From assembly GCA_034401795.1 (NCBI GenBank), contig JAVVLW010002621.1, forward strand, positions 1 through 64,000: 64,000 bases of DNA, written 5' to 3'. The notes beneath the pieces were generated by a model. It was not told the DNA's origin, ran no database searches, and worked only from the letters and a program-made list of their open reading frames with translations. Below, piece by piece: positions 30,024-41,445 of this stretch (the first letter of the stretch is position 1; every line of letters starts with the position of its first letter). This DNA comes from Chaetoderma sp. LZ-2023a (lineage: Eukaryota; Mollusca; Caudofoveata; Chaetodermatida; Chaetodermatidae). The position numbers were made by a program, and so were the translations under genes.

Positions 30024-30425
30024 CCTTTCCAGTCTTAGCTATCCCCGCCTATCTCTAGCTAAGCTCCTCCCACACCTCGCTCGTGTTGGGATCGATCGAT
30101 CCCTGAACTTCTTGACTGTCAATTTCCAGAAGACTATACAGGTAAGCTGTTGGATATTTTGAAACTAATTTGACTAGGGGCTGTTGCTGCCTATGACCTA
30201 TGGCAGCAACAGCGCCCAGACAAATTAGTTTCAAAATATTCAACATCACATTTATTAAATAATAAAAGTGTACAATTCGCTCAACCATGCTTAGCCCATC
30301 ACCAATTATGCATTTGTGACGAACCTATCTACGTCATTCATGACGCCATTGATTTTGACATCACCCTGTGCGTCATGTATTTGATTATGACGTCATATGA
30401 TGGATAAACTGGAAAGGACCATTCT
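30024..30425 (-). repeat. CRE-hairpin element, full reverse copy
   Basis: Well preserved: ATCTCTAGCTAAGCTCCTCC, TTGGGATCGATCGATCCC, hairpin 30147-30245 with stem including GGCAGCAACAGCGCCC, TTTATTAAATAATAAAAGTG, CATTTGTGACGAACC, TACGTCATTCATGACGCC, GATTATGACGTCATATGATG. Confidence 0.82.
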
Positions 30426-30429
30426 CAGG

Positions 30430-30818
30430 ACATCAGCATCAATTTAACTATGCATGTAAGCTGCTGAATAACTCGAATCAGCTCCAAGTCAAATTACATT
30501 CAAAACATTCAACAGACTAATTCTTAGAATGTCAATGTGTCGTATTTGGACTTCTGGGATCAAAGCGTTAAAATGGCTTTAGCACCTCTATGGAAATAAG
30601 ACATGCCATTTTGTTGGTTTGTGATATGATGTATCAAATGTCAATTTGTAACACCGATTTCAAAACAACAAAGTAATCCATTGCTTAGGATTTACTTTTT
30701 TAAAAGCGTTATGTGGATAACTCTTCTTATAATCCACACATCGATTACATTGTATTTTCTTCAAAAGATTATGAGCAAAATCCAGGCCTGAACGAAACAT
30801 AGCTTACGTTGTGACCTA
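30430..30818. other. region 3' of the GPCR, nothing firm
   Basis: A degraded A-hairpin remnant may lie at 30459-30515 (TAAGCTGCTGAATAACTCG ... CATTCAAAACATTCAACAG). The rest would be GPCR 3' UTR or flank; no clear AATAAA on the minus strand. Confidence 0.4.
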
Positions 30819-31389
30819 TCATTTACATTTAACCATTTGAAGTATGTCGCGTCGAATAGAACTTGCACAGAACACATATATCCAGGGATTAAACACTGAA
30901 TTACCGTATTCCAAACTGATACATATAGTGTAGAGAAGTCCATGATACGAGAAAACTGGATATTTCAATGCGTAATGCATAAAGAAATAGATCATTTGCG
31001 GCCACGAAGTTACACAGAACACTGCAATTACGATCGTCACAGCTCTGGCATCTGTGGAATGCCTGTGTTGGTGACGAACCTCGTTATCTTCCATCTTCAT
31101 CTTGGCAGACTGTTGTTTCACAGCCCGGTGCTTCGCCACGTGGAACAACGAAATGAGAATATTTGGAATGAGTAAGTAGAATATTTCCACAAAAACCTGG
31201 TACTGATTGAATTTTGCTGCACAGATCACGACTACTTCGCCTTCGTAACGGAAATCATATGCCCTGTGGTACGTAGGGACGAATGCAACTAGGATGGCTG
31301 TGACTACCCAGAGACATGCACATATTTTTACTATTATGCTACTGGTCACTGTAGCTCTAGCTTTCAATGGAAACACAAGTTGAAAAAAT
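30819..31389 (-). CDS. GPCR exon 2 (helices 4-7)
   Basis: The acceptor on the minus strand is ctattttacag (31400-31390). The exon reads RFFQLVFPLKAR (second intracellular loop), helix 4, an ECL2 with Cys (VVVICAAKF), helix 5, a basic third loop, helix 6 with FCVTSWPQ, and helix 7 with NSVFNPWIYVF. The stop TGA is at 30821-30819. Confidence 0.85.
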
Positions 31390-34300
31390 CTGTAAAATAG
31401 ATAAATACATGCATTAGTTTAAATAGGCTTGCGCGATTATTGCTTTGCGTGATCGCGATCGATTATTTGCGAATAATCGTGATTAATCGATTAATCAGCT
31501 TGGGTACTAATTACCGAGACATAATAACAAAGGTATATATGAATGCGGAAAGCTGCATTGGTATTTAGAAATACCCATTTGCAGGCCAAGAGAAGACAAT
31601 TTTTGAAAATGTATTACTGGAATGCCTGGCTCGATACTCGAGCCAGTCATTCCCGTGATACATTTTCAAAAATTATCTTCTCTTGGCCTGCAAATGGACA
31701 TAGGCCTACATTCACTCATTCCGGGAGCGATCGCGTTAAATAGTAATTAAATTGCAGGTTATGAAATATTTTATGCAATAGGAATTATTAACAATCATTC
31801 ATTTATTTAATTTTAATCGGATAAATTAACGATTTAAAGAATAATCGCGATTTTCGATTTAATCGCGTAATCGCGTAATCGCGTAAGCCTAAGTTTAAAC
31901 ATAATGTTTAATGATACCCACACACCTATGTTATATACTTATGACAAATAGTGTGCGGTATGCGTTAATAGAAAATCAATGGCGGTAGTTGAAAGGGTGC
32001 ACACGCACTTGGCCGGATTAGCCACTTGGCTATCTAGGCTACAGCCGAGGGCATCGCGCTTAAGGGAGCCTCGCGCTTTAAACAAAAAACAAAACAAAAA
32101 AATGTAAGGTTTTTTCTATAGGCTAGATATTAGCCATGACAGACAATAATTCGGATGACGCCACCTGCTAGAACATAATTCAGTTTGAATCACAGTCCGG
32201 ACAGTAATTCGAATTACATGACATGCTAGTACCTAATTCAGTTTTAGCTATGTCCCGCTCATCTCTGGGTACGCTCCACCCACCCTCGCTCTTGATGGGA
32301 TCGATCGATCCCTGAAACCCTGACTATCAATTTCCAAGAAACTATACACGTAAGTTGTAGAATATTTTGAAACTAGTGTGACTGGGTGTTGGTGCTGCCT
32401 AGCAACAATGTCCAGTCGAATTAGTTTCAAAATATTCAATAACATGTTTATTAAATAGTAAAGACATACACTTCGTGCACCATGTTGGACTATTATGCGT
32501 TTAAGACGGACTAAATAGAGTCATTCATGACGTCATGATTATAACATCATGACGTCATAAAAAGCTCCATCACAAGTAACAATTTATCAATTAATAAGGC
32601 ATATGCCAACCTACAATACCACATTATATGAGTGAGATTCTTCCTAAAAGAGTTATGCAATGGAGAATCTCAGTCGTATATTATGAATCTATTTCACCCT
32701 TAGAGTTTCAAAAAAATAGTACCAACGGAAGATTCCTATGAAAAGGGGAATTTCCATTGAAAAAACAGTCGTTGTTTACGATCGTTTTTCATAAGTGGCC
32801 GATATTACTGCACGTTGGTTTTAATACGATTTTATTTAACAACAGGAAGCACACTCGCATATTCTGAATCTATTTCACCCTTAGGGTTTCAAAATAACTG
32901 ATCAAGTGTACCGGTTGTTATATAACTATCAAGTCGTATGATTCACAATATAAATTTCTTATATATGACGATATAAATGTATTCCTGTGGTGCACTTTAT
33001 TGTTTTATCGACCATTGTCTTACACATTCCTGCTACAGAGGTTATTGGTTTATCAGCCACTACTTCGTCGACTTTCAAAATAGTCATCAACTACCAAGGT
33101 CGGTAGAAAGATACCTCATCTCTTAATTTGACAGTGTTTATGCGTACTGTCATTCCAGTCGCTACGGCACTGCGAACCCTGACCTATTACAACTGGTACT
33201 GCTCAGTCATTGTTGTACTTGGGATGGTGTTTAAATTCACCGTCCTCGGGGTTGGATAAAAAAAATAAAGAAATATTATGACAAATTAGTCTGGGAGAGT
33301 AAGCTTCTAGAGCTTGACCACAGCTACCAATTATACCCATAAGAACCATTTCTCATTACCGTACCCAATGGTACACGTTACATGGCTTACGCCTGTGGGT
33401 TCTTTTTACCAAATTAGTTGACTAAAATAATTGTCTACTGGTAACTATTATATTGCAAGCAACAATTTTCAATATTAGAAAATCTGACTGGTTGTTCCTC
33501 TCTGGAATTTAAGTGGTCAGCTGCTGCTTGGAGGGGGCGATCACTTGCGCTTTTGGATTGAAACAGAGGAAATTACTGGGTACAGACATAGTTTCAGAAC
33601 GTCTTCCTGTGTGTTGGATGAAGACACCTCACTGTCCCCATTTCTTATGGCGCCTTCAGATGAGCCATCAAGATAGGCATGCACTCACGTCTTCACCGGA
33701 AATCTCTGGTAGATTCTTTTTCAGTGCCATGACCTTGTGTGTGACATCACTGTGTGACATCACTATGTTCATGTTTTCCAGCGAGTGCCAGGGTACTGGC
33801 TGTTAATCCGACACTGAGTGGCATTGGAGACCACACATGGTGTGTCAGAACCACGCAGCGATCTGGATTGGCTGGACAAAACCTACATTCTCCTTCTGTC
33901 ATGTTTTCAGCTGATGGTTGTGGCTCTATTGCTTCAGTCAGCTCCTTGTTGGAGCCTGCCACTTCATGTGGTCCTTGAGGCGCTTGCATTTTTCATCCCG
34001 TATGAGACATTTTCCCCCTTCTGGTTTTCAGTGGTTGGATGATGACCGTCTTTTCCATTTAATGGATTGGAGTAGTTATCATTAAACCAAGGATGCTTCC
34101 GAGGCCGATGTTTTGCACCTTGTCTAGCTTTGATTTGTTCATCTTGAATGTTGTGTTTCAAGTTTTTGAGACCCACTCCAACAAAAATTGTACTGCACCT
34201 GTATAGACTGTTCTCAGGATCCTGCAGTTTGATCCACATGTGACTTCCTCGTGATGTCAACCATTACCTCGGCCCCATCTCCTCAATATGGATGTGCCAT

Positions 34301-36034
34301 ATCAGGCAGTAGTCTAAATTCAGGCAAAAGAGGTTGGTGTGCCGATTTGTGGCAAGGTACTCTCTCCAAGCATGAGTGAGAACTGAGAAGATTCTGGATA
34401 TGGTCTTTGACTCCATTGAATTCTAGCCCCCAGTCTTCTGTTCATTGTAGGAGCTTATTTACATCTTTCTGTATTCCATAGCTTGCTTCGGTGGCATGCT
34501 CTGCAGCACTGCGGATTGCAAGGTCGTCAGTTGACAAGTGCCCATTATATGGATGTATCCACTCGACCATGTTTGGCTGTATACCACTCCCAGTACATTA
34601 TATTTAAGTGAAAGGAGTGTGTCAGGGTATTTAAACGCACATTAAACACTATCGTGTTTCAAATTTGATTTGAATGCTATGACATCTAACGTTTCATTGT
34701 TGCTTTGTGTGGTCGTAGACTTGCGGCACGAGTTAATGAGCCGCAGAATCAGAGATCCCATGAATACACATTACATTATAATATGTAGAGTGTGGCAACA
34801 CTAAGAAAGATGATTGGGGTTGTATTAATGAATAATATAAATGCTTGTGTATTATCACCTACCACACCAAGCTAAATGTATTTCATCATAGATTGCTATT
34901 TTATAACATAATTTAATAACTTTGTGATCACGATACTTATACTAACGGCAGAATATCCGAAGAACTGGAAAACGACATGAGGAAATGGCAGAAATCTAAG
35001 CTCAGTAGGCCTACATCAGTAGAACTTTTAAAGTATCAGCCGGTGGTTCCCAGAGCCCAGATAGACGGGATCTACACTACAAGTAATAAGTAAGAAGAAA
35101 ATTCAAAATCCGATGTCACACCAGCTGGAATGCAAATGAACGTTCATAAAGCATAGATCTACACTTAACATAGCACTAAATAAGCATGCACGTTTAAAGT
35201 TAGGATATAGAGAGGAATAAAGGGGAAATACGCAATTAAAATTCTGATGTGGCGATCATCGTAGGGTCAATGTACGCGATCATTAAATCAGTAATAAGCC
35301 CGGGGCAAAAGAGAACGGTTTATAACAAATAAAATCATATATTTCCCACCGTCAGAATTGGCTGGATTTTTTTGGTCATATGCCATTGCTTCTTCGCCAT
35401 ATATTTCTTAGATTGACTGGACTATAACTGGACTATAACCCATGACTCTGTATTACTAGCTTGATACAGACATTAAATTCGACTCGGTCCATCCATTATG
35501 GTGACATGTTTCTGTGAATTTAAAATAAGGCTTGCCAAGCACTTACCTGAGCATAGAAAAGAACACCATGTGATGTATACTGGTCCCATTGCACAGCGTG
35601 GTGAAATACAAACAGAAGATGCACAGCCATGGAGGTCCTTCAAGCGTGTACATGGCGAGTAGCGTAAACAACAACGATGCAAAACAGCTACCATAATCAC
35701 ACATTGCCAAGCTAAAGATCAGTTTGAATGTCGACGACCTGTAGCGTTTAAACTTTACTATATACCCCAACAGAAGGAAATTGGCCAACGTACCCATAGC
35801 GAAGAAGGGTACCATGATGGACTTAATAAGATCTAACGGCATATGTTCCATTTGCTCCATGAACTGGACAAATGCCGCATTTTCGTTGTCGAATATATTC
35901 GTATCCGGGATAGTTGTTGCTGCTGGAATTACGATGGCTGTGCTACAAGTGGTGTTTCGAAGTTCATCGCTCACCGCGCCATTTCGGAGGTCAGCGTCCA
36001 ATGTAGTTAAATTGCACGTATTTCTCGCCTCCAT
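30819..36034 (-). CDS. orphan class A (rhodopsin-like) GPCR, two exons
   Basis: Join, on the minus strand, 36034-35547 and 31389-30819: 1059 nt, 352 residues. An integral seven-helix plasma-membrane receptor; the ligand cannot be told. Visible landmarks: N-glycosylation sequons at N8 and N27, helix 1 with N85 (1.50), LAMCD with D113 (2.50), W136 and C138 (3.25, disulfide partner), helix 6 SWP, and NPWIY from N330 in helix 7. The helix-3 motif is LRF (R163) instead of DRY. The cytoplasmic tail is short. The donor CAG|GTAAGT and acceptor tattttacag|A give a phase 2 intron that splits the Arg codon of that motif. ATG at 36034-36032 is chosen because the longer reading begins with GTG and a stop lies just upstream. 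The 4.16 kb intron holds a hAT element, a CRE-hairpin repeat and an RT relic. The reading frame is intact. Confidence 0.85.
31424..31891 (-). mobile_element. hAT-type non-autonomous element in GPCR intron
   Basis: TIRs TAGGCTTGCGCGATTA and (right) ATCGCGTAAGCCTA, with an exact 8 bp target duplication AGTTTAAA (31416-31423 and 31892-31899). Its interior holds a B hairpin (31573-31700, core CTCGATACTCGAG) in the same relative place as in 7831-8284, of which it is an inverted relative. Confidence 0.9.
32235..32575 (-). repeat. CRE-hairpin element, reverse copy
   Basis: CCCGCTCATCTCTGGGTACG, GGGATCGATCGATCCCTG, hairpin 32352-32441, TTTATTAAATAGTAAAGACA, and an arm with CATGACGTCATGATTATAAC and ATCATGACGTCATAAAAAG. 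Confidence 0.78.
32673..32896. repeat. 126 bp repeat copy 2 between 40 bp direct repeats
   Basis: 32728-32853 matches 28661-28786. It is bracketed by TGAATCTATTTCACCCTTAG at about 32686 and 32864, within two ~40 bp imperfect repeats. Confidence 0.7.
32900..33960. other. GPCR intron, unassigned
   Basis: No convincing repeat or exon. Several overlapping short frames near 33500-34000 (both strands) lack family similarity. Confidence 0.4.
33964..34620 (-). pseudogene. probable non-LTR RT relic inside GPCR intron
   Basis: On the minus strand GHLSTDDLAIRSAAEHATEA (about 34575-34500) and, after a stop, TEDWGLEFNGVKDHIQNLLS look like the catalytic DD box and following 'W...WGLEFN..KT' block of LINE RTs. 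Further on, KHRPRKHPWFND resembles the linker normally found before RT, so the relic is rearranged or the match is partial. Confidence 0.45.
34621..35546. other. GPCR intron, unassigned
   Basis: AT-rich, no coding similarity; includes a possible second exon-free stretch to the donor at 35546-35541. Confidence 0.4.
35547..36034 (-). CDS. GPCR exon 1 (helices 1-3)
   Basis: Encodes a glycosylated ~68-residue N-terminus and helices 1-3 (LIKSIMVPFFAMGTLANFLL, then SLAMCDYGSCF, then CNGTSIHHMVFFSMLR). The donor on the minus strand is ATGCTCAG|GTAAGT, reading as acttac at 35541-35546 on the plus strand. Confidence 0.85.
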
Positions 36035-36183
36035 CCCTGCAGGTTTGACATGAACCACACTCTGCTACTCTGACATAGTTTCTCTGTATGTCAACACAAA
36101 TAAATGTATGATTTTATTTTAAAGCTAAGATTTGAATACATACAGACCAGAAACGACAAACTCTTTGTTATGTATGGATCTGC

Positions 36184-36275
36184 TTGTTGAATATTTTGAA
36201 ACTAAATTGACTGGTAGGTGTTGATATCTATGGCAGCAACAGAATATACTCCAATTAGGTTCAAAATAGGCAACC
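36184..36275. repeat. degraded A-type hairpin upstream of GPCR
   Basis: TTGTTGAATATTTTGAAACT ... GGCAGCAACAG ... TTAGGTTCAAAATAGGCAAC, about 150 bases upstream of the GPCR start codon. Confidence 0.6.
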
Positions 36276-36641
36276 ACTTTCTTGCATACCTGTCATGAAA
36301 TTGAGACATGAGATTTCAAGGAATTTATTCTGTGGTTAGAGCAGTGACAAATCTTATCATATTAGTGGTAATGTTTGATTGAAGTTAGTATTTTCTGGAA
36401 AAGATTTAAACTCAGAAGTTCTGAGCCGCTATTTCATGCACGTTAAGTAATACAATTTAGGAAATAATCTGGCCAAATAAGTATTCCCATAAATTATGCT
36501 ACCAAAAAAACCTTTTTTGGGGGACTCCCCTCATCCCGCTATACTGCGTTAATGAATCGTCAATCAAAAACTCTGAACTGAAAATAAATAGGCATAGGGC
36601 CTTATCCCTGCGACTATATCGCTACCTAAATGAAACTAAAT

Positions 36642-37035
36642 AATGGACCTTCCGGTTTATACATCCATCATATGATGTCATAATCAACTACGTGACGTGC
36701 AGGATGACATCATAATCAATTCCAGTATGAATGCCTCGATTTATCTTAAACACTTAATAGTCCGACACGTTGTACAAATTGTATGTCTTTACTATTTAAT
36801 AAATATTCTGTTGAATATTTTGAAACTAATTTGACTGCGCACTGTTGCTGCTATAGGCAGCAATAGCACCCGGTCAAATTAGTTTCAAAATATTCAACAG
36901 CTTACTTGTAGGCCTATAGTTTTCTGGAAATTGATAGTCAGTGAGCTCAGGGATCGAGCGATCCCAACACGAGGGAGGTGTGGGTGGAGCTTAGCTAGAG
37001 ATAGGCGGGGCATAGCTTAAAGTGAAAAGGTCCAT
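36642..37035 (+). repeat. CRE-hairpin element, full forward copy
   Basis: AATGGACCTTCCGGTTTAT, CATATGATGTCATAATCAAC, GTGACGTGCAGGATGACATC, ACACGTTGTACAAATTGTAT, TTTACTATTTAATAAATATT, hairpin 36808-36900, GGGATCGAGCGATCCC, GTGGGTGGAGCTTAGCTAGA, GGCGGGGCATAGC. Confidence 0.82.
36808..36900. repeat. A-type hairpin, well-preserved 93 bp example
   Basis: Stem CTGTTGAATATTTTGAAACT continuing AATTTGACTG ... GCTGTTGCTGC-like, loop about TATAG, and the complementary arm ending AAAATATTCAACAG. It would form a stem of about 40 base pairs with few mismatches. The same 93 bp length occurs at 26970-27062. Confidence 0.85.
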
Positions 37036-37550
37036 TATAATATGATTAGTCGTTAATTTGTTTAGAATTAAGTTTAATTAATTACTATTAATTTATTAAC
37101 GTGCATTTATAAATAATTATTTTAAACCTACACGTGATAGAGAGCTATTAGTCGGCATTCGAACAACGCTGTATCTGTTTTATAATGTTAATGAGCGCTA
37201 ATCATCAACATGGTCTTGCATAAATAGGGAATTAATTGATTTAATAAGATCAAAAGTGCACACGAACTTCTTTGGCACACGTATATGCCCTTTGGTATAG
37301 CTAAATAATAATTATATTCGCGGACTAACCGCTCATCCTTTTGTCACCTCGTGTGTGGCAATAACAATATCGATCTTTATCTTGTACACCGAGACATTTA
37401 CTGATAGAACGTATGCATTTGAAAAGTCTTCTCTGATGAAAGTTTCTCCTCCAAGTATGTACATGCAAGGTGTCTTCGTGTGATACACGTATGATTAACC
37501 ATATAATACTTACAGATCAAAATGATAAATTCCTTATAATGTGTGGAATA
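37036..37550. other. intergenic, nothing recognised
   Basis: AT-rich sequence; no repeat, RNA gene or coding block identified. Confidence 0.4.
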
Positions 37551-37551
37551 T

Positions 37552-37640
37552 TCTGTTGCAAGTTTTGAAATTAATTTGACTCGGTGTTGGTGCTACTCGT
37601 AGCAGAAACAGCAGTCGACCAAGTTGAAAATATTTACCAA
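37552..37640. repeat. degraded A-type hairpin
   Basis: CTGTTGCAAGTTTTGAAATT ... GTAGCAGAAACAGCAGTCGA ... TTGAAAATATTTACC, abutting the RT fragment. Confidence 0.55.
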
Positions 37641-37659
37641 TTTTTCTGCATATATGCCT

Positions 37660-37985
37660 GATTATTGTATTCTGCAGCTGTAGTACTGGAAACATTCTAC
37701 AGCTGCAATCAGTCATTCTTCGCATTTGACCACTGTGTCTTGTCCTCAGCCATTCTTGATCTGAGTGTACGAATCCTGCTTTCTCGAGGGCACCTCGCAG
37801 TGCGCTTAACAGATTTATGCAATGGCGTCCTCTCCTGGCTTTTTATTTGCTGGCTCCAAAGAGGGCGAATTTCAGGGCTCGCTGTGCTGGTGTGTCATCT
37901 GGCATACTTAGCACATGGCGAAACATGGACCACCTTTGCTGAGAGACTTTTACAGACAGCGGCAATGTATTAAACATCTTGCATA
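37660..37985 (-). pseudogene. RT C-terminal fragment
   Basis: On the minus strand: SNDELCKMFNTLPLSVKVSQ, QRWSMFRHVLSMPDDTPAQR, ALKFALFGASK, followed in another frame by KARRGRH. Same C-terminal domain as 52330-52545 and 39715-39990, belonging to the non-LTR family at 15430-16640. Confidence 0.65.
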
Positions 37986-38490
37986 GCTCATCATTGGAAA
38001 TTAAGAACCGCCCATATCTAGCTAAACTCCACCCCTGCTTCGTCCGTGTTGGGATCGATAGCTCCATGAACTCCCAGACTATCAATTTCCACACAACTCT
38101 ACAGGTAAGCTGTTGAAGTTTTTGAAACTAATTTGACTCAGTGCTGTTGCTGCCTATGGTCTACGCCGAGTCAAATTAGCTTCAAAATATTCGACAGAAT
38201 GTTCATTAAATAATAAAAACATAAAATTCGTAGAACAACGCATAATCTGTCATCAATCAAGCGTTCGTGACGAACTCATCTACGTCATTCATGACGTAAT
38301 TGATTATGACATCATCTTACATGTCACGTCGTTGATTATGACATACTATGATTGATGGATAAACCGGAAAGGTCCATTGAGCGTCCACGACGGACTTATC
38401 TACGTCGTTAATGATGTAATTGATTATGACGTCATCATACACGTCACGTAATTGATTACGTCATATGATTGATTGATAAACTGAAGATGA
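37986..38490 (-). repeat. CRE-hairpin element with duplicated CRE arm
   Basis: CCCATATCTAGCTAAACTCC, GGGATCGATAGCTCC, hairpin 38108-38197, then two consecutive arms (about 38262-38378 and 38380-38490), each with TCTACGTC(A/G)TT.ATGA, GATTATGACGTCATC and ATTGATTATGAC(G)T boxes. Confidence 0.75.
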
Positions 38491-39700
38491 CTAATCAAAA
38501 GTTGACGATGTGGGAGAATAAATCTTAAAATAATGTCGACAAAATAACCAATACAATAGTAGCAATGCAATGGTGATAATAATAGCGAAAGCAATAGCTA
38601 TACCGGTACAATTACCATTCCAGTAATTCTGATCTTTGTGCCTTCACCCAAACAGATCTTGGACTGTTACCATTTTATCATGCTGCCAAGAGTTAGCACA
38701 GTGCTTGGTTTGGTGAAAACCCATCCAAGACCACATGAGTTCACCGCATCAAATTCTTTTGCTTTAAATTGCAAGCTAGTAATTCGTGGGCCATGAAATT
38801 GACCCAGGTATTCACTCCCCCATCTACTACATATTTATTTGCAACAGAAGAATTAGGATATCTTGTGAAGTGTTTAGACCAGTGGAACTCTGGAAACTTC
38901 CCATTATAGAGAACCACGTTGCTAATCACACAAACACGCGAACTAATTTGATGAGAATTGCGCCCCTATCGACAAATCACGGGAATTGAGGACTATGCAC
39001 TTATTTCTGAAAAGTGCTTCGAATAATTCAATTCACAAAATGTCCACCTTAGGAGAACGATGTCAGCTTTTAGATAACCCAGCCCATCTTATGATTGGCA
39101 AATAATTGTCTCAATTATTTCCCCTGGGATACTTGATTCGTGACAGAAAAATCAGTACATCGTTTGAGATATCTGGATTTTGTAAATGGAAATTTTTTGT
39201 CAGAATCGGACAAGACCGAGTCCTAAATGGTGATCATATGCAACATCAGAATTTTCACCATGACCATGACATATATGAAGTTTCAGTTCAGATATCTTTA
39301 AATGGGTTTATAGGAATAGCACAAAATGCAAGGCGACCATTGTCCAAATCGACCAACATCTGTGTTGCAAACTCATCTGTTTTCAATGTGATTGACCTAT
39401 CCGATTAAAAAGTTACACATTGGTATTTAGAAGTAATCAAGTAACAGATGGTCAATTTTATTTTGTCAATGGTGGACATGTTTATATGAATCAAGTTGTT
39501 CAGGCTCACCCACCTGTTCAGCATCGGCATATCAAATGGAACATTTTCAGTCGATCTATTTTGACAGCAAAATGATGGCATACGGTGCTATACGGTGAAT
39601 GCTATTTACAAATTAGGCACCTTAACCTAACGTTCACCGATTGAAATGTTCAAACAGCGCTGATTGGTTCGTTTAGTTGCCAACCATCTTTGACTACGTG
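38491..39700. other. intergenic, no gene supported
   Basis: A 100-codon frame at 39106-39408 has no recognisable domain and resembles repeat-type sequence. Nothing else is seen. Confidence 0.4.
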
Positions 39701-39714
39701 TGTTTAAATTGATT

Positions 39715-39990
39715 ACTATATTCTGCGGCTGTATTAGTAGGCATATCATAAGCTGCAATCAGTCTTTCTTTCTCGTCTGCTGGGCCACGATCTTTAGCTT
39801 CCTCTGAGTCCTGTTTTCTTGACACACTTGACAGATATCTGCAATGCCGTCCTCTCCTGGCTTTATATTTACGTACCCTCAGTCGGGAGAATTCCAATGG
39901 TCTTTGTGCTGATGTGTCTTCTGGCAACCTTAGCCCATAGTCAAACATGCTCATATTTGCTGGGCGAGTTTTTCGAACATGATATGTTGA
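39715..39990 (-). pseudogene. RT C-terminal fragment
   Basis: Minus-strand frame includes MSMFDYGLRLPEDTSAQRPL, KYKARRGRHCRYLSS and KERLIAAYDM, colinear with 37660-37985. The flank beyond ~39990 is not related. Confidence 0.6.
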
Positions 39991-40795
39991 ATACACGGTG
40001 GTCGGTGGACCTAACATTGTCTTCAATAGATACCACGGAGCATGGCAGACTCGAATCCGTCCTAATGGCAAGCGCTCGCTGCCTGAGTTCCTGCATGCGT
40101 TCAGTGCATGAATCCGATATGGAAGCTGAGCTAGTTGCGACGATTAGGCATGATGCCCCTTCAAACAAATTGGCACTGCCCTTCGAGTACTTGCTTAAGG
40201 TCGTCTCACTGGTAGAAGCACGCATGACTTCGTTTTCTGTAATTGGAGACTCATATTAGCCTGGTCACGAGAACAGCTGTATACATTGGTCACGCACACC
40301 ATGAGTTTGACGTTATCTCGCCCACTCGCTTCCTATATTGCTTCTTTCTTTTGCACCAGGACTGGAACACCTCGCCGTAATGTTATCTCCAGCCGGTGTC
40401 AGGTTGTGGCTTATACCCACTGCCTGCATGTTTCAGCTCCTGGTCATTATCATCATGCCAGACGTGAAGTCATGAAGAGGTAATGGCTATATCTGCTAGA
40501 TACTCAGCGTACACCAGGAGGAACTGAGTGACCCGCATCATAGTCTGATACACTTGTGTGTTCTCGAGGAGGGAGAATATTGTCAGAGCCACTGACATCT
40601 CTATCCAGAACTAATAAGATGGCAACTTGTCACTGCAATAAAAGTGAATTAGATTAGTTTACCATGAAACCTGTAATGACTACAATGGATCAAGCTTGTT
40701 GGCAAAGCTATCAACCCATTACGAGCTTGTCTAGCTCTGGGGGAAGTCTGTAGCTTTTCGTCTCTGGAAGTTGTGACGTTAAATTACATTTATGT
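39991..40795. other. unrecognised open frames
   Basis: The plus-strand frame to 40259 (ending SVIGDSY) and the minus-strand frame 40225-39941 overlap; neither shows a known domain. Possibly part of an older transposon. Confidence 0.35.
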
Positions 40796-41445
40796 TAAAG
40801 ATGCGTTTACCTGCCACGCGTGGTGCGGAATGCGGAACGCAGAACAGAAAGCAGGTATGCGGAATGTGGGTAAAATATAGCAAGTACCATTTACCTGCAT
40901 GCGGTTTCATTGCATTATTTTTTGCAATTTTATTGGTGATATTGCGATATTTCTATCAAATTTCTTTCAAAAGCGACAACACATTTGTTTACGTTTTGTT
41001 ATCTAGCTTTCAACTGAGACCATTACAAATTTTTTATGTACGGAGGCGAGGGATGTAGATCCACAATGGGTGGATACTGACGACTAGATTCAAAATGATA
41101 CCTTGGCCTAATCTAACAACAATTATAATATTACTGATTTCCTAATTTTTTCGACAAATTAGTTCCTATAGTGTTAGACGATGCAGCAGCTTTAACTACT
41201 TGAATTATTCTTTCGTTGCTAGGTTACATGTGCTCTATTCCGAAATTGAATCCTTTTCATCAAGAAAAATCGCTACATCATGTTATCAGTTTTTCCGCCT
41301 CCCGTCGTTCTGCGTTCTGCACACTGCTTACTGCATGCAGGTAAATGGATGAAGGAAAATAGCAAAGAGTGATCTGAAGTATATTCCGCATTCCGTTTCC
41401 GCAACTCGCTTTCCGCATTCTGTGTGCCAGGTAAACGCAGCTTTA
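40796..41445. mobile_element. MITE with TA flanks, ~650 bp
   Basis: Ends TAAAGATGCGTTTACCTGCC and, reading in from the right, TAAAGCTGCGTTTACCTGGC, followed on both sides by runs of GCGGAA/TTCCGC and GCAGAA motifs. TA lies at 40796-40797 and 41444-41445. No transposase. The superfamily is not determined. Confidence 0.7.

Noticed and set aside
39106-39408. 100-codon open frame
   Set aside because: No domain, no splice support, and overlaps AT-rich intergenic sequence.
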